Part shown: positions 46,326 through 54,963 of the stretch, in pieces
Layout of the letters: the number at the start of each line of letters is the position of its first letter
How positions within the stretch are numbered: position 1 is the stretch's first letter
From: a bacterium 1XD42-54
GTDB taxonomy: Bacteria > Bacillota > Clostridia > Lachnospirales > Lachnospiraceae
Direction: 5' to 3'
Assembly: GCA_003612585.1 (NCBI GenBank)
Contig: RAZH01000003.1
Location: 226,968 to 290,967, forward strand
Length of the DNA: 64,000 bases
Notes under the pieces: model-generated
Told to the model about the DNA's origin: nothing
Seen by the model: only the letters and a program-made list of their open reading frames with translations
Database searches by the model: none
Made by a program: the position numbers and the translations under genes

Positions 46326-46326
46326 A
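46281..46326 (-). terminator. Terminator of the GpsA-like gene
   Basis: On the minus strand, AAAGCATAGT at 46,326 pairs with ACTATGCTTT at about 46,281, with an inner ATAAGC/GCTTAT pairing. TTTTTAT follows. It lies within the intergenic repeat element. Confidence 0.55.
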
Positions 46327-46352
46327 TTTATTTCCATTCACGTTTCCAGTCT

Positions 46353-47390
46353 CTACTGTTCCAGCTCGTATTCAAATGCCTTCCACGGTACGTCTACCGT
46401 CTTTCCCTGGTTGATCAGTTCATCCACATGCATCAGCAGGGGGAAATCTTCTGTCCTGGCTTTCCCGGACGCTGCCAGGGTCCGGATCGCAGCTGCCGCC
46501 CTTGCAGCAATTACGACCGATTCCAGCGTCACTCCGGACAGCTTCTTCATCGCCTCTTCAAAATGCATCCCGGTTCCAAGCAAAATACCGATTTTTCTCG
46601 TTCTTCCGCCAAATACCGTAACGTATAAATCTCCGGCTAGCAGGCGCACGTTCGACGGATCCCCCGCACACAACTCCAGAATCCGAAGCATCTCCACAAC
46701 AGCCTGCCCAAACAGGGCCGCCTGTGAATTATAATGTTCAAATTCCCTGCCCTCCCGTTTGTACGACATTCCGATTGCAAGGCTCACGCCCAGCGCATAC
46801 GCATTTTTCATTGCTACCGCGCACTCGACGCCGCGCACGTCCGTAGAAAGGCTGACATTGTAGTACTCTGTCTCAAACAGAGACTTCAGCCAGCGCAGCG
46901 TCTCCATATCGCGTCCGCAAAAGGTCACTTCCGTAAAATCCCTGTCCGCCAGTTCGTAGCTCGTACACGGTCCGCCGATTGCGTTAAAGGAAATCTTTTT
47001 CCGGGAAGCTTCCTCAAAAATTTCCGGATAAGATTTCAAATACCCGTCTTCTGTATTTATCATTCCCTTTGTGACAGACAGAACCGGAAGCGTCTCCGGA
47101 ATGAGGGGAAGCATTTCCTGCAAAAACCAGTCAAGGCCAAAGCTGCTGACTCCATTAATATACAAATCAGCGCCTTCCATGGCCTCCCTTACTTCCTCCG
47201 CAAAATACCAGGAAACCTGCTCCGGCATCTTCCGTTTCAGTGTCAGATGCTCATTTGTCTTTTGTCCGTGTTCAATAATTTCCCGATCCAGCGGCGAGCC
47301 AACCAGGCGCACCTTATGTCCGTTTTCACACAGCGGAACCGCAAGCGCTGATCCCATCATCCCTGATCCGACAATTACAATTGTACTCAA
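46353..47390 (-). CDS. GpsA-like NAD(P)-dependent dehydrogenase
   Basis: 345 aa, related to glycerol-3-phosphate dehydrogenase. The N-terminal Rossmann motif is TIVIVGSGMMGSALAVPLCENGH. The central SVTKGMIN and FNAIGGPCTSYELADRDFTEV replace the GpsA consensus GPSFA. The catalytic Lys region is GVECAVAMKNAYALGVSLAIG. The divergent substrate loop and its place in a sugar cluster suggest another phosphorylated polyol rather than housekeeping glycerol-3-phosphate. The start is a TTG at 47390 with AAAGGAGG 9 bases upstream. Confidence 0.82.
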   Translation of the reverse strand: MSTIVIVGSGMMGSALAVPLCENGHKVRLVGSPLDREIIEHGQKTNEHLTLKRKMPEQVSWYFAEEVREAMEGADLYINGVSSFGLDWFLQEMLPLIPETLPVLSVTKGMINTEDGYLKSYPEIFEEASRKKISFNAIGGPCTSYELADRDFTEVTFCGRDMETLRWLKSLFETEYYNVSLSTDVRGVECAVAMKNAYALGVSLAIGMSYKREGREFEHYNSQAALFGQAVVEMLRILELCAGDPSNVRLLAGDLYVTVFGGRTRKIGILLGTGMHFEEAMKKLSGVTLESVVIAARAAAAIRTLAASGKARTEDFPLLMHVDELINQGKTVDVPWKAFEYELEQ

Positions 47391-47448
47391 ATTACCCGTC
47401 CTCCTTTTTCTTTTTTTCTTGATTTCAAACTCTTACAGGCATATAATT

Positions 47449-47477
47449 ACTATACTTTTCCTCTATGCAAGCGTCAA
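47449..47477 (-). promoter_or_regulatory. Promoter of the GpsA-like gene
   Basis: On the minus strand, TTGACG (47472-47477), a 17-bp spacer and TATAGT (47449-47454). Confidence 0.65.
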
Positions 47478-47523
47478 CGCATGGCGGGCAAGTCGAAAAA
47501 CCGTCATCTTTTCTTTGAAACTT

Positions 47524-47538
47524 TTGCAAACTTTTGCA
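47524..47538. promoter_or_regulatory. Conserved TTGCAAACTTTTGCA box, copy 1
   Basis: Contains the inverted repeat TGCAAA-CT-TTTGCA. It lies 46 bp upstream of the -35 of the GpsA-like gene. The same 15 bases occur 46 bp upstream of the -35 at 50,907. Likely a shared activator or repressor site. Confidence 0.55.
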
Positions 47539-47590
47539 TTCCATACAATTTTCACATGCTGCGATACAGGCAGGAAAGGGGCGTACCGGT

Positions 47591-48319
47591 ATGCTACAGT
47601 GTCAGCGTCAGGAGGAAATTCTTTCCATCCTTGAAAAAGAAAAAACCATCCATATTTCCGATCTTGCAAGGCTGCTTTTTGTCAGTGAGGCCACTGTACG
47701 CCGCGATTTAAACACCCTGGAAAAGCTCAGCCTTGTAAAACGCGTATACGGCGGCGTCATGCTTTCCAAATATGCCAGCTCGTCTGATCTTCCGCTTTCC
47801 CTGCGCGAGCACGAAAGCCGCCCGCAAAAGGAGCTGATTGCCGCCAGGGCTGCCGGACTGCTTCACAACGGAGCCACCATCCTCATGGACGCTTCCTCCA
47901 CTGTGCAGCATATGGTTCCTTATCTCAGAGAATATACGGACCTTACCGTCATTACAAATTCACTTAAAATCATTGACCAGCTGGACGGTTCCGACGTCCG
48001 CGTCCTGTGTACCGGAGGCCAGCTTATTTCCCGCAACCGTGCCTTTGCCGGCTCGGCCGCCGTTGATATGGTGAAAAATATTTACGCTGATTACCTCTTT
48101 TTTTCTGCTCAGGGACTCTCGCTGTCAGGCGAAATCTCTGATTTTTCAGAAAAAGAGACCGATCTTCGAAGAACCATGATAACCAGAGCCACACAAAGCT
48201 ACTTTCTCTGTGATTCTTCAAAAATCGGCCAGTCTTTTTTATTCAAGGTCTGCGACAGTACGGATCTCGACGGAGTAATCTGCAATATCCCGCTCCCGGA
48301 ATCCATCCGTACCGTATAA
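47591..48319 (+). CDS. DeoR-family transcriptional regulator
   Basis: 242 aa from ATG 47591 (MLQCQRQEEIL); AGGAAAGGGG precedes it. The winged helix is IHISDLARLLFVSEATVRRDLNTLEKLSLVKRVYGGV. The effector domain is MDASSTVQHMVPYL, ITNSLKIIDQL and CTGGQLISRNRAFAG. It is divergent from the GpsA-like gene and convergent with the Ldh2-type gene (stops 14 bp apart, no terminator between). It may recognise the conserved box in this intergenic gap, which is inference. Confidence 0.92.
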   Translation: MLQCQRQEEILSILEKEKTIHISDLARLLFVSEATVRRDLNTLEKLSLVKRVYGGVMLSKYASSSDLPLSLREHESRPQKELIAARAAGLLHNGATILMDASSTVQHMVPYLREYTDLTVITNSLKIIDQLDGSDVRVLCTGGQLISRNRAFAGSAAVDMVKNIYADYLFFSAQGLSLSGEISDFSEKETDLRRTMITRATQSYFLCDSSKIGQSFLFKVCDSTDLDGVICNIPLPESIRTV

Positions 48320-48333
48320 TGGCAAGCCTGCTT

Positions 48334-49452
48334 TTATGATTCAAAAGGGAAGCGGAACTGCGACAGTCCAAACTCGTCCCGCAGTTCTATGAATTCCTTC
48401 TGTACCGCTTCCGTTATCGGAACTCCCTTTTCCTTCCTGTAAAGCCATACGTCATATTCTTTCTCACCCGCCGTATAGATCCTTTCCTGTCCCGGCGCTT
48501 TCTGTGACCCGCGCAGTTCGCGGAGAATATCGCCGCACGTCTTTTTAAATGTCTCCGCTCCCAGAAAGGCTTCCGTATCAATCGCCATAAAGAAGTGTCC
48601 GAGGTGGTACGGCCGTTTCCCGCCGTTTTCGTCTTTTCCATCCAGAGCGCGCAGGAAAATTCCTGACTGCAGGGCTGCGCAGAGGATTTCGACTACCGTA
48701 GCGTATCCATATCCCTTATAGCCCCCCAGCTCTTCTCCTATGCCGCCAAGAGGAGCCAGAGCAGCCTTTCCAGAACGCATATCTTTCAGGATCTGCCCGC
48801 TGTCCGTCATCGTTAGTCCGTCACGGCCGATCACCATACCGGCCGGAGTATCTTTTCCAATCCGCGCATAATATTCAATCTTTCCGTTCTGCGTAATGGA
48901 GGTCGCACAGTCAAGTATAAACGGAAATGGCTCGTCCGTCGGCATCGCAAACGTCAGGGGGTTCGTGCCCAGCATGTTTTCCACGCCAAACGTCGGCGCA
49001 ATCGACGGCCTGGCATTCGTCCCCGTAATTCCGATCATATCTTCCTTTGCCGCAAGCCCTGCCCAGTAGCCTGCGATCCCATAATGGGAGGAATTGCGCA
49101 CCGCAACCATACCCATACCGTATTTGCGCGCCTTCTCAATGCAAAGATCCATTGCTTTTTTACTGGCAACCATACCCATGCCATCGTTCGCATCCAGAAC
49201 CGCCGTCGTCGGCGTCTCTTTCAGAATGTCAATTCTGGTGACCGGATTCAGGATTCCTGCCCTGATGCGGTCAATGTAAATCGGTTTGAAACGATTACAG
49301 CCATGGCTCTCAATCCCGCGTCGGTCACTCTCCAGAAGAACATCTGAGCAAAGCCTTGCCTCTTCTTCCGGTACTCCCACCTTCATCAGAACAGCCGTCA
49401 TAAAATCGTCCGCCAGCTTCCAGTTCACATAAGGTCTGTTATCAAATTCCAT
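48334..49452 (-). CDS. Ldh2/malate-lactate dehydrogenase family oxidoreductase
   Basis: 372 aa of the YlbC/ComC/YiaK group (NAD(P)-dependent 2-hydroxyacid or keto-acid reduction, not the classical Rossmann LDH). Family marks: SDVLLESDRRGIESHGCNRF, VRNSSHYGIAGYWAGLA (catalytic His in NSSHYG), GTNARPSIAPTFG and LGTNPLTFAMPT. The C-terminal part is shorter around GGIGEELGGYKGYG. It is co-transcribed with the second FAD-dependent oxidoreductase (30-bp gap). AAAGGAGG precedes the ATG. Confidence 0.92.
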   Translation of the reverse strand: MEFDNRPYVNWKLADDFMTAVLMKVGVPEEEARLCSDVLLESDRRGIESHGCNRFKPIYIDRIRAGILNPVTRIDILKETPTTAVLDANDGMGMVASKKAMDLCIEKARKYGMGMVAVRNSSHYGIAGYWAGLAAKEDMIGITGTNARPSIAPTFGVENMLGTNPLTFAMPTDEPFPFILDCATSITQNGKIEYYARIGKDTPAGMVIGRDGLTMTDSGQILKDMRSGKAALAPLGGIGEELGGYKGYGYATVVEILCAALQSGIFLRALDGKDENGGKRPYHLGHFFMAIDTEAFLGAETFKKTCGDILRELRGSQKAPGQERIYTAGEKEYDVWLYRKEKGVPITEAVQKEFIELRDEFGLSQFRFPFES

Positions 49453-49482
49453 TTTCGTTTCTCCTCCTTTATATCAAAATAA

Positions 49483-50847
49483 TTATTCTTTGATTACAGC
49501 GCCCTGCTCCGTCAGAATCCGGCGCAACTTTTGGACGTCAACTTTCTCCGGTGCGATACCTTCCTTCACCGCCAACGACGCCGCTGTTCCTGCCGCCTGT
49601 CCCATTGCCATGCAGGCCGGCATCACCCGGTAGCTGCCTGCCGCCTCTGACGTTCCGCTGATACAGCGGCCTGCTACCAGAAGATTTTTGCAGTTTTCCG
49701 GAAGCATACAGCGATAGGGAATCGTGTAATATCCGTTTACCGTAGTAAACGTAACGCCTCCGCCCTCCGAATGGTGGATGTCAAGCGCATAAGCAAAGGT
49801 ACAGATTGCATCCTCAAAATGCTTTTTTTCCAGAATATCCTCCGCCGTCAGCTCATACTTTCCTTTTATATGCCTGGTCTCGCGTACGCCCAGGACAGAC
49901 GCCACCTGCAGCAGCTGTGCATCTTTTCCGCCCGGAAGATATTTTCGGATAAACGCAAGCACCTCCTGCACCTGCTTTCTCCCCTCTACCATTGCCGCGC
50001 TGATCTGCCTTGTATCCGTCGCATTGACATGTGGCATGCGGGTTGTATTTACTTTCCATCTGCCCGGTATATTCTGCTCATACATCCCGATTTCATTTTT
50101 ATCAATACTCCAGTCTCCGTTTTTTCTTGCCTCTTCAATCATCCAGGAATAACAGTTTCCCATGTGGTCATCCAGCGCTTTCTTTCTCTCTTCCAGCCCG
50201 GCTATATAGGCGTTCCGGTCAATATGATCTACTTCAAAGAATAGCGACGCGGGCTGCATGGCGCCGCTGCCTTTCTCTCCGAGCCGCACCGGCACGCCGG
50301 CCTTTACCGCAGCATCTGCATCGCCGCTGCAGTCAATGTAGCACTTTGCCCTGATTGCCTCAAGCCCTTCCTTCATCAGAACCACCGCATGTGTAATCCT
50401 TCCGTTTTCCGTTATAACATCAGCCAGCTGAGTGTGGAACAAAACCTCCACGCCAGCCTCCTTCGCCATTTCATCCATCACAATGGCAAGGATTTCTGAC
50501 TGGTATGGCGTTACATGCTCATGGCTGCGCAGATAATAGGACGAATAAGAAGTCATTCCGCGAATCTTCGAAGGATGAATTGCTCCGCCCTTCGCCTCTG
50601 TACGCACGCAGAGCTCGTCGAAAATCCCCTTTACAATCTGCTCGGTGCAGTCATCGTCATAGCAGGTCATAAACGGGCCTACCAGCCCGGCCGTCGCCAT
50701 TCCGCCAAGTACGCTGTTTCTTTCAATTAAAACTGTTTTAGCCCCGTTACGTGCAGCCGCTACGGCTGCTCCGAAACCTGCAGGCCCGCCGCCGATTACC
50801 AGCACATCTGCTTCTGTTATTTTCTGAATTTCGCAGATATATCTCAT
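49483..50847 (-). CDS. FAD-dependent oxidoreductase (FAD_oxidored family), copy 2
   Basis: 454 aa, full-length homologue of the protein at 40637-42028. Shared landmarks are ADVLVIGGGPAGFGAAVAAARNGA, GGMATAGLVGPFMTCYDDD, YIDCSGDADAAVKAGVPVR, VLGVRETRHIKGKYEL and LVAGRCISGTSEAAGSYRVMPACMAMGQAAG. It is first gene of a two-gene operon with the Ldh2-type dehydrogenase. AGGAGG precedes the ATG. Having two paralogues in one cluster suggests successive or alternative oxidations of related substrates. Confidence 0.9.
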   Translation of the reverse strand: MRYICEIQKITEADVLVIGGGPAGFGAAVAAARNGAKTVLIERNSVLGGMATAGLVGPFMTCYDDDCTEQIVKGIFDELCVRTEAKGGAIHPSKIRGMTSYSSYYLRSHEHVTPYQSEILAIVMDEMAKEAGVEVLFHTQLADVITENGRITHAVVLMKEGLEAIRAKCYIDCSGDADAAVKAGVPVRLGEKGSGAMQPASLFFEVDHIDRNAYIAGLEERKKALDDHMGNCYSWMIEEARKNGDWSIDKNEIGMYEQNIPGRWKVNTTRMPHVNATDTRQISAAMVEGRKQVQEVLAFIRKYLPGGKDAQLLQVASVLGVRETRHIKGKYELTAEDILEKKHFEDAICTFAYALDIHHSEGGGVTFTTVNGYYTIPYRCMLPENCKNLLVAGRCISGTSEAAGSYRVMPACMAMGQAAGTAASLAVKEGIAPEKVDVQKLRRILTEQGAVIKE

Positions 50848-50883
50848 CTGATCCTCCTATTGTATAATTTTATTGCTAGAATC

Positions 50884-50912
50884 ACTATATTCTTTTTTTA
50901 ATAATCCAGCAA
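50884..50912 (-). promoter_or_regulatory. Promoter of the FAD-oxidoreductase / Ldh2 operon
   Basis: On the minus strand, TTGCTG (50907-50912), a 17-bp spacer and TATAGT (50884-50889). Confidence 0.6.
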
Positions 50913-50958
50913 TAGATGGTGAATAGATCGAATTTTTTTCATATTTTTCCTGAAAGTC

Positions 50959-50973
50959 TTGCAAACTTTTGCA
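50959..50973. promoter_or_regulatory. Conserved TTGCAAACTTTTGCA box, copy 2
   Basis: Identical to 47524-47538 and exactly the same 46 bp upstream of its -35. Seven further bases on the left also match with two changes (GAAAGTC against GAAACTT). Here the inverted repeat extends to TTGCAAA-CT-TTTGCAA. Confidence 0.55.
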
Positions 50974-51010
50974 AAAAAACGAGCAAAAGCCTGTTTTTAG
51001 CTCTTGCCCG

Positions 51011-51937
51011 TTATCCATCTGAAATCCCCAGATACGCCTTCAGCTTCTCCACATACCGCTCCCCCATACGCGAAAGTATGGTATTCTCTCTCACAATATA
51101 ACCGATTTCCATTGTACTGTTCGGGTTCTCTTCATCATCCTGAAACGGAACTGCAACAAACTCACTGCCGTTCAGCTCCTCGCATATGATACCGGAACAG
51201 AGTGTATAGCCGTTCAGCCCCACCATCAGATTCAGCATGGTCGCACGGTCATTCGCCTTGATGGTCTGCGGATACTCATTCGCAGACAGAATCTCCTCCG
51301 CAAAGTAAAAAGAACTGTTGTCACCCTGCTCAAAAGAAAGGCACGGGTAGCCGCTCAGCTGCTCCATACTGACAGACGCCTCCTTTGCAAGAGGGTGGTG
51401 TTTCCAGATATAAACGTATGCCTCGCAGTGAATCAGATGGCAGAATTTCAGTCCTGCAGAGTGCAGAAGCTTTTCCATGCATTTGCGGTTAAAATCGCAT
51501 AAATACAGCACGCCGACCTCGCTTTTCATTGTGCTGACATCACTGATTACTTCCGCTGTTCGCGTCTCCCGGATTGCAAATTCGTATTTCGACAGATCAA
51601 ACTCCTTTACCATATCCACAAAGGCTTTCACTGCAAAGGAATAATGCTGCGTCGATACGCCAAATTTCTTTTTGCCGGCTGTTCCCTTCCCGTACTTTTC
51701 CATCACACTCTCATACTGTGCGTAGATCTGTTTTGCGTAAAGTAAAAACTCCGTTCCGTCGCCCGTCAGCGTAACGCCGCGTCCGCTTCTGTAAAACAGG
51801 GTGATCCCAAGCTCTTTCTCAAGCTCCCGGATTGCACTGGTCAGGGAGGGCTGGGAGACATACAGCAGCTCGGCCGCCTTATTCAGGGATTTTGTTTCTG
51901 AAATTGTAATAAAATAATGTAGCTGTGTCAGTGTCAT
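51011..51937 (-). CDS. LysR-family transcriptional regulator
   Basis: 308 aa from ATG 51937 (MTLTQLHYFITISETKSLNKAAELLYVSQPSLTSAIRELEK) with GGAGAG upstream. The winged helix-turn-helix is complete, and the effector domain follows from about residue 90. It lies just upstream of the FAD-oxidoreductase/Ldh2 operon and downstream of a sensor kinase gene (28-bp gap). It could act on either; the conserved box at 50,959 lies 38 bp beyond its stop codon. Confidence 0.92.
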   Translation of the reverse strand: MTLTQLHYFITISETKSLNKAAELLYVSQPSLTSAIRELEKELGITLFYRSGRGVTLTGDGTEFLLYAKQIYAQYESVMEKYGKGTAGKKKFGVSTQHYSFAVKAFVDMVKEFDLSKYEFAIRETRTAEVISDVSTMKSEVGVLYLCDFNRKCMEKLLHSAGLKFCHLIHCEAYVYIWKHHPLAKEASVSMEQLSGYPCLSFEQGDNSSFYFAEEILSANEYPQTIKANDRATMLNLMVGLNGYTLCSGIICEELNGSEFVAVPFQDDEENPNSTMEIGYIVRENTILSRMGERYVEKLKAYLGISDG

Positions 51938-51965
51938 TTTTTCTCTCCGTTTATACGCTCCATAC

Positions 51966-53492
51966 TCAACTGTTCCCGTTGTTTGGCACCGTCTCCAGTG
52001 TGACAGAGACACGGGTTCCCTTCCCTGGCTCACTGTTTACTTCTACCGATGCGCAGTTTCCGTAAATTGTCGTCAGTCTTGCTGCAACACCATACAAGCC
52101 GGTCATCTTTTCAAGGGCTCCCGCCCCTTTCAGGTCTGCCCGGACTTTTTCAAGCGCCGTACGATCCATTCCCTCTCCGTTATCTTCCACCTGCAAAAAC
52201 ACTTTTCCCCCGCAGGTCTGTACTTTTATTTCAATCCTTCCCCCCTCCCAGACGGTCTTTAAACCGTGGGAAATCGCATTTTCCACCAGAGGCTGCAGCA
52301 GCATGGATGGCACCTTCACCTCTCCGTTCATGCCGTCGGACTGAATTGTAAAGGAAATCCGCTCCCCAAACCGCAGCTCCTGAATTTTCATATATTCCCT
52401 GGTATGACGAATCTCCTCTTCCAGTGAAATATTCTGGCCGATCAGCCGGATCGAATCCCGCAGGTAACAGGCTATCAGCTGGCTGGCTTCCCGCGTTTGC
52501 GGCGCATGTTCAAAGTACGCGAGCCCGGAAACAGTATTCAGGCAGTTAAACAGAAAATGGGGGCTGAGCAGCGACTGGATCAGCTTCATATGTGCCTCGT
52601 TGAGGGAAACCTGCATCTGCATATTCTGAACCTGCAGCTCCCGTACCTGCTGATCGAGCTGCATTTTCTCAAGAAGTTCCGCCATCTGGTCACGTATTAC
52701 CTCTGACATATCCCGGAATGTATTCTCCAGAATCTGGGTTTCTGTAACAAGAATGCTATCCGTTTCCTTCCTCCTGTCCGGAAGAAGCACGGCTCTATCT
52801 CTATTTTCCTCTATATCTTCCGTAAAAAATACTGCCCCATTTTTAAAATCCTGCATCTGCTCCGTCAAATCTGTAATCGGCTTTACCAGTCTACGCACCC
52901 TCGCGCCGCTGAAAATCAGCAGATAGGCGCTGCAAAGCAGAATTCCCATTGCCATCACGGCAAACTGCCGCATCCAGAGTGAAAACTGTTCATGGTAGAT
53001 GCGAAACGTAATTCCCGTGCGAATGGAATTAAGCTCATTTTCGTTATCCAGTAAATACCGGTAAAGCTTCTCACACATCGCATAATCTTCCAGAATTTCT
53101 GTACTTCCATTTTCCTCATCAGGAAGAATCATGCGATTGTAATAGAAAAGCCAGCTCTCTGTCAGATAATAGTGATCCACAAACTGCGGATCGTCAAACG
53201 TTTCCCGCATCTGACGGCTGTTCTGCGCAACATGTTTTCCGGCCTCAATGCACGCAAGCCTCTGTTCTTCCTGCCGTGCATTGACATATCTGCCCAGACA
53301 CTTTTCTGCCTCGTTTATAGCCTCGTAATACTCTGAAAAAACCGTATTACTGTCAATCGTGCTCCGCATTCTCGTCAGCATGCGAAATTCAATGAACATC
53401 GTCACCGCAAACACGATGCACAGAATCAGCACTCCGATCACAACAAGCCGGAATACTTCATATTTCAACCGATGTGTTTTTCCCTCTCTCAT
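51966..53492 (-). CDS. Sensor histidine kinase, YesM/LytS type
   Basis: 508 aa from ATG 53492 (MREGKTHRLKYEV), chosen because AAAGGA lies 9 bases upstream. Transmembrane helix 1 is about residues 12-35 and helix 2 is FAVMAMGILLCSAYLLIF, with an extracellular sensor between them. A HAMP-like segment and a coiled coil (QVRELQVQNMQMQVSLNEAH) follow. The His_kinase box SPHFLFNCLNTVSGLAYF carries the phosphorylated His. The ATPase domain is VENAISHGLK, VEDNGEGM and GLYGVAARL. It overlaps the response-regulator gene by 35 bp. The pair most likely controls a sugar-uptake locus, by analogy with YesMN. Confidence 0.9.
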   Translation of the reverse strand: MREGKTHRLKYEVFRLVVIGVLILCIVFAVTMFIEFRMLTRMRSTIDSNTVFSEYYEAINEAEKCLGRYVNARQEEQRLACIEAGKHVAQNSRQMRETFDDPQFVDHYYLTESWLFYYNRMILPDEENGSTEILEDYAMCEKLYRYLLDNENELNSIRTGITFRIYHEQFSLWMRQFAVMAMGILLCSAYLLIFSGARVRRLVKPITDLTEQMQDFKNGAVFFTEDIEENRDRAVLLPDRRKETDSILVTETQILENTFRDMSEVIRDQMAELLEKMQLDQQVRELQVQNMQMQVSLNEAHMKLIQSLLSPHFLFNCLNTVSGLAYFEHAPQTREASQLIACYLRDSIRLIGQNISLEEEIRHTREYMKIQELRFGERISFTIQSDGMNGEVKVPSMLLQPLVENAISHGLKTVWEGGRIEIKVQTCGGKVFLQVEDNGEGMDRTALEKVRADLKGAGALEKMTGLYGVAARLTTIYGNCASVEVNSEPGKGTRVSVTLETVPNNGNS

Positions 53493-54963
53493 TGTTTTCA
53501 TTCCTTTGTACATACTGCGCTGCAGAAATCCCATAATACAGCCGATATGTTTCATAAAAATACTTTCTGTTCGTATATCCGCATTTCACCGATACCTGCT
53601 CCGGTGTCATACCCTGGTCAAGAAGCTCCTTTGCATGGCACATCCGTATCTGTGTCATGGACGTCGAGAAGTTTTGTCCTGTTTCCTTTTTGAAACGTCT
53701 ACTGAAATAGGCCGGATTCAGGCCAAGACGCTCTGCAAGCGTTGCCTGGGACAGCTCCAATGAACCATACTCTTTTTCCATAATGCGCACCGCTTCTGCA
53801 ATCACCGGATGAATGGACACATCTTTTTGCTCCGGCTGTGTCAGGATCTCCTGCAGCCAACCGGCCAGACTCTCCATCGGCTTTTTGGCATCGACTGCAA
53901 GCAGCCCGTCCATGACATCAATCTCCTCCTGATACTGAAGCACAGCTTTTAAAAACAGATAAACGCCTCCCCACCAGGTCTCCTTTTGCTCAAACATTCC
54001 ATGAAATACATGGACGGCCCGTTTTGCATTTCCTTCCCTCATGCGCTGCACCGCTTTCGACAGCTTCATCCGTCTGTCATAAGCGCTCTGCTCTCCCATA
54101 TTCAGTGAAATCTGAAACGGCGCTGCACCTGGAACCGCCTCCATCAGCTCACGGTACGTACTGCACACTTTTGTAAATGTAATCTCAATTCCGATCAGGC
54201 AGTCAGCTGCTTTTTTCTCCAGGACACAAACCAGCACAGATGCGGCACACCACACCGCTACTTCCAGCGCTTCTGCCTCATGACACTCCTGCGGTGTAAA
54301 TACACACAGCAGTTTCCGACTGTCAATCGTCCACAGAGTTCGGAAAAACGGCTGAAAAATGCTCTCCATAGTCTGTACAACTTCTTTTTGCCTGCTCTCG
54401 TCAAGCTCTTTTCCAAAACAAAGCCGTACCATCCTCGCCTGCAGATTCCCGTCTGACGGCCATCCGTATGCGTTTTGCATTGCTCTTTCCGGCACATTTC
54501 CCCTCAGAAAATCATTCATCAGATACCGCTGCGCATACGAGCAAATCGAAATCATCCCCTCCGATATCTGCTGAGCCTTCCGTTTTTCCTGCACAAGTTC
54601 AAAACATTTTTCCATGAATTCTGAAAGTTCTGTATCCATGATTGGTTTTAACAGATATCCGACTGCCCCATATTTCATGGTTTCTTTCGCATACTGAAAA
54701 GAATCATACGCTGTTGTAATCACCACATGACCCTGAAAATGATTCTCTGATAATGCTTTCATATATTCAATTCCGGAAATTCCCGGAATATTGATATCAA
54801 GCAGCACGATATCCGGATTTTTCTTCTGTGTGAGCCGCAGTGCATCAATTCCGTTATCAGCAGAATAAATGTACGGAATCTGCGGATAGCGGTTCCGAAT
54901 CATGTCCTCCAGCATCTCTGCCTCCAGCCGTTCATCCTCTACAATCAGCAAACTGTAACTCAA
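53458..54963 (-). CDS. Response regulator with AraC-type DNA-binding domain, YesN type
   Basis: 501 aa. The receiver domain has SLLIVEDERLEAEML, phospho-acceptor Asp56 in DIVLLDINIPGISG and the Lys in GYLLKPIMDTEL. A long uncharacterised middle (about residues 140-390) follows. The C-terminal AraC HTH pair is LSQATLAERLGLNPAYFSRRFKKETGQNF and MTPEQVSVKCGYTNRKYFYETYRLYYG. The start is a TTG that overlaps the sugar-binding protein stop (TTGA), with GGGAGGG upstream. It forms a three-gene signalling operon. Confidence 0.93.
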   Translation of the reverse strand: MSYSLLIVEDERLEAEMLEDMIRNRYPQIPYIYSADNGIDALRLTQKKNPDIVLLDINIPGISGIEYMKALSENHFQGHVVITTAYDSFQYAKETMKYGAVGYLLKPIMDTELSEFMEKCFELVQEKRKAQQISEGMISICSYAQRYLMNDFLRGNVPERAMQNAYGWPSDGNLQARMVRLCFGKELDESRQKEVVQTMESIFQPFFRTLWTIDSRKLLCVFTPQECHEAEALEVAVWCAASVLVCVLEKKAADCLIGIEITFTKVCSTYRELMEAVPGAAPFQISLNMGEQSAYDRRMKLSKAVQRMREGNAKRAVHVFHGMFEQKETWWGGVYLFLKAVLQYQEEIDVMDGLLAVDAKKPMESLAGWLQEILTQPEQKDVSIHPVIAEAVRIMEKEYGSLELSQATLAERLGLNPAYFSRRFKKETGQNFSTSMTQIRMCHAKELLDQGMTPEQVSVKCGYTNRKYFYETYRLYYGISAAQYVQRNENNERGKNTSVEI

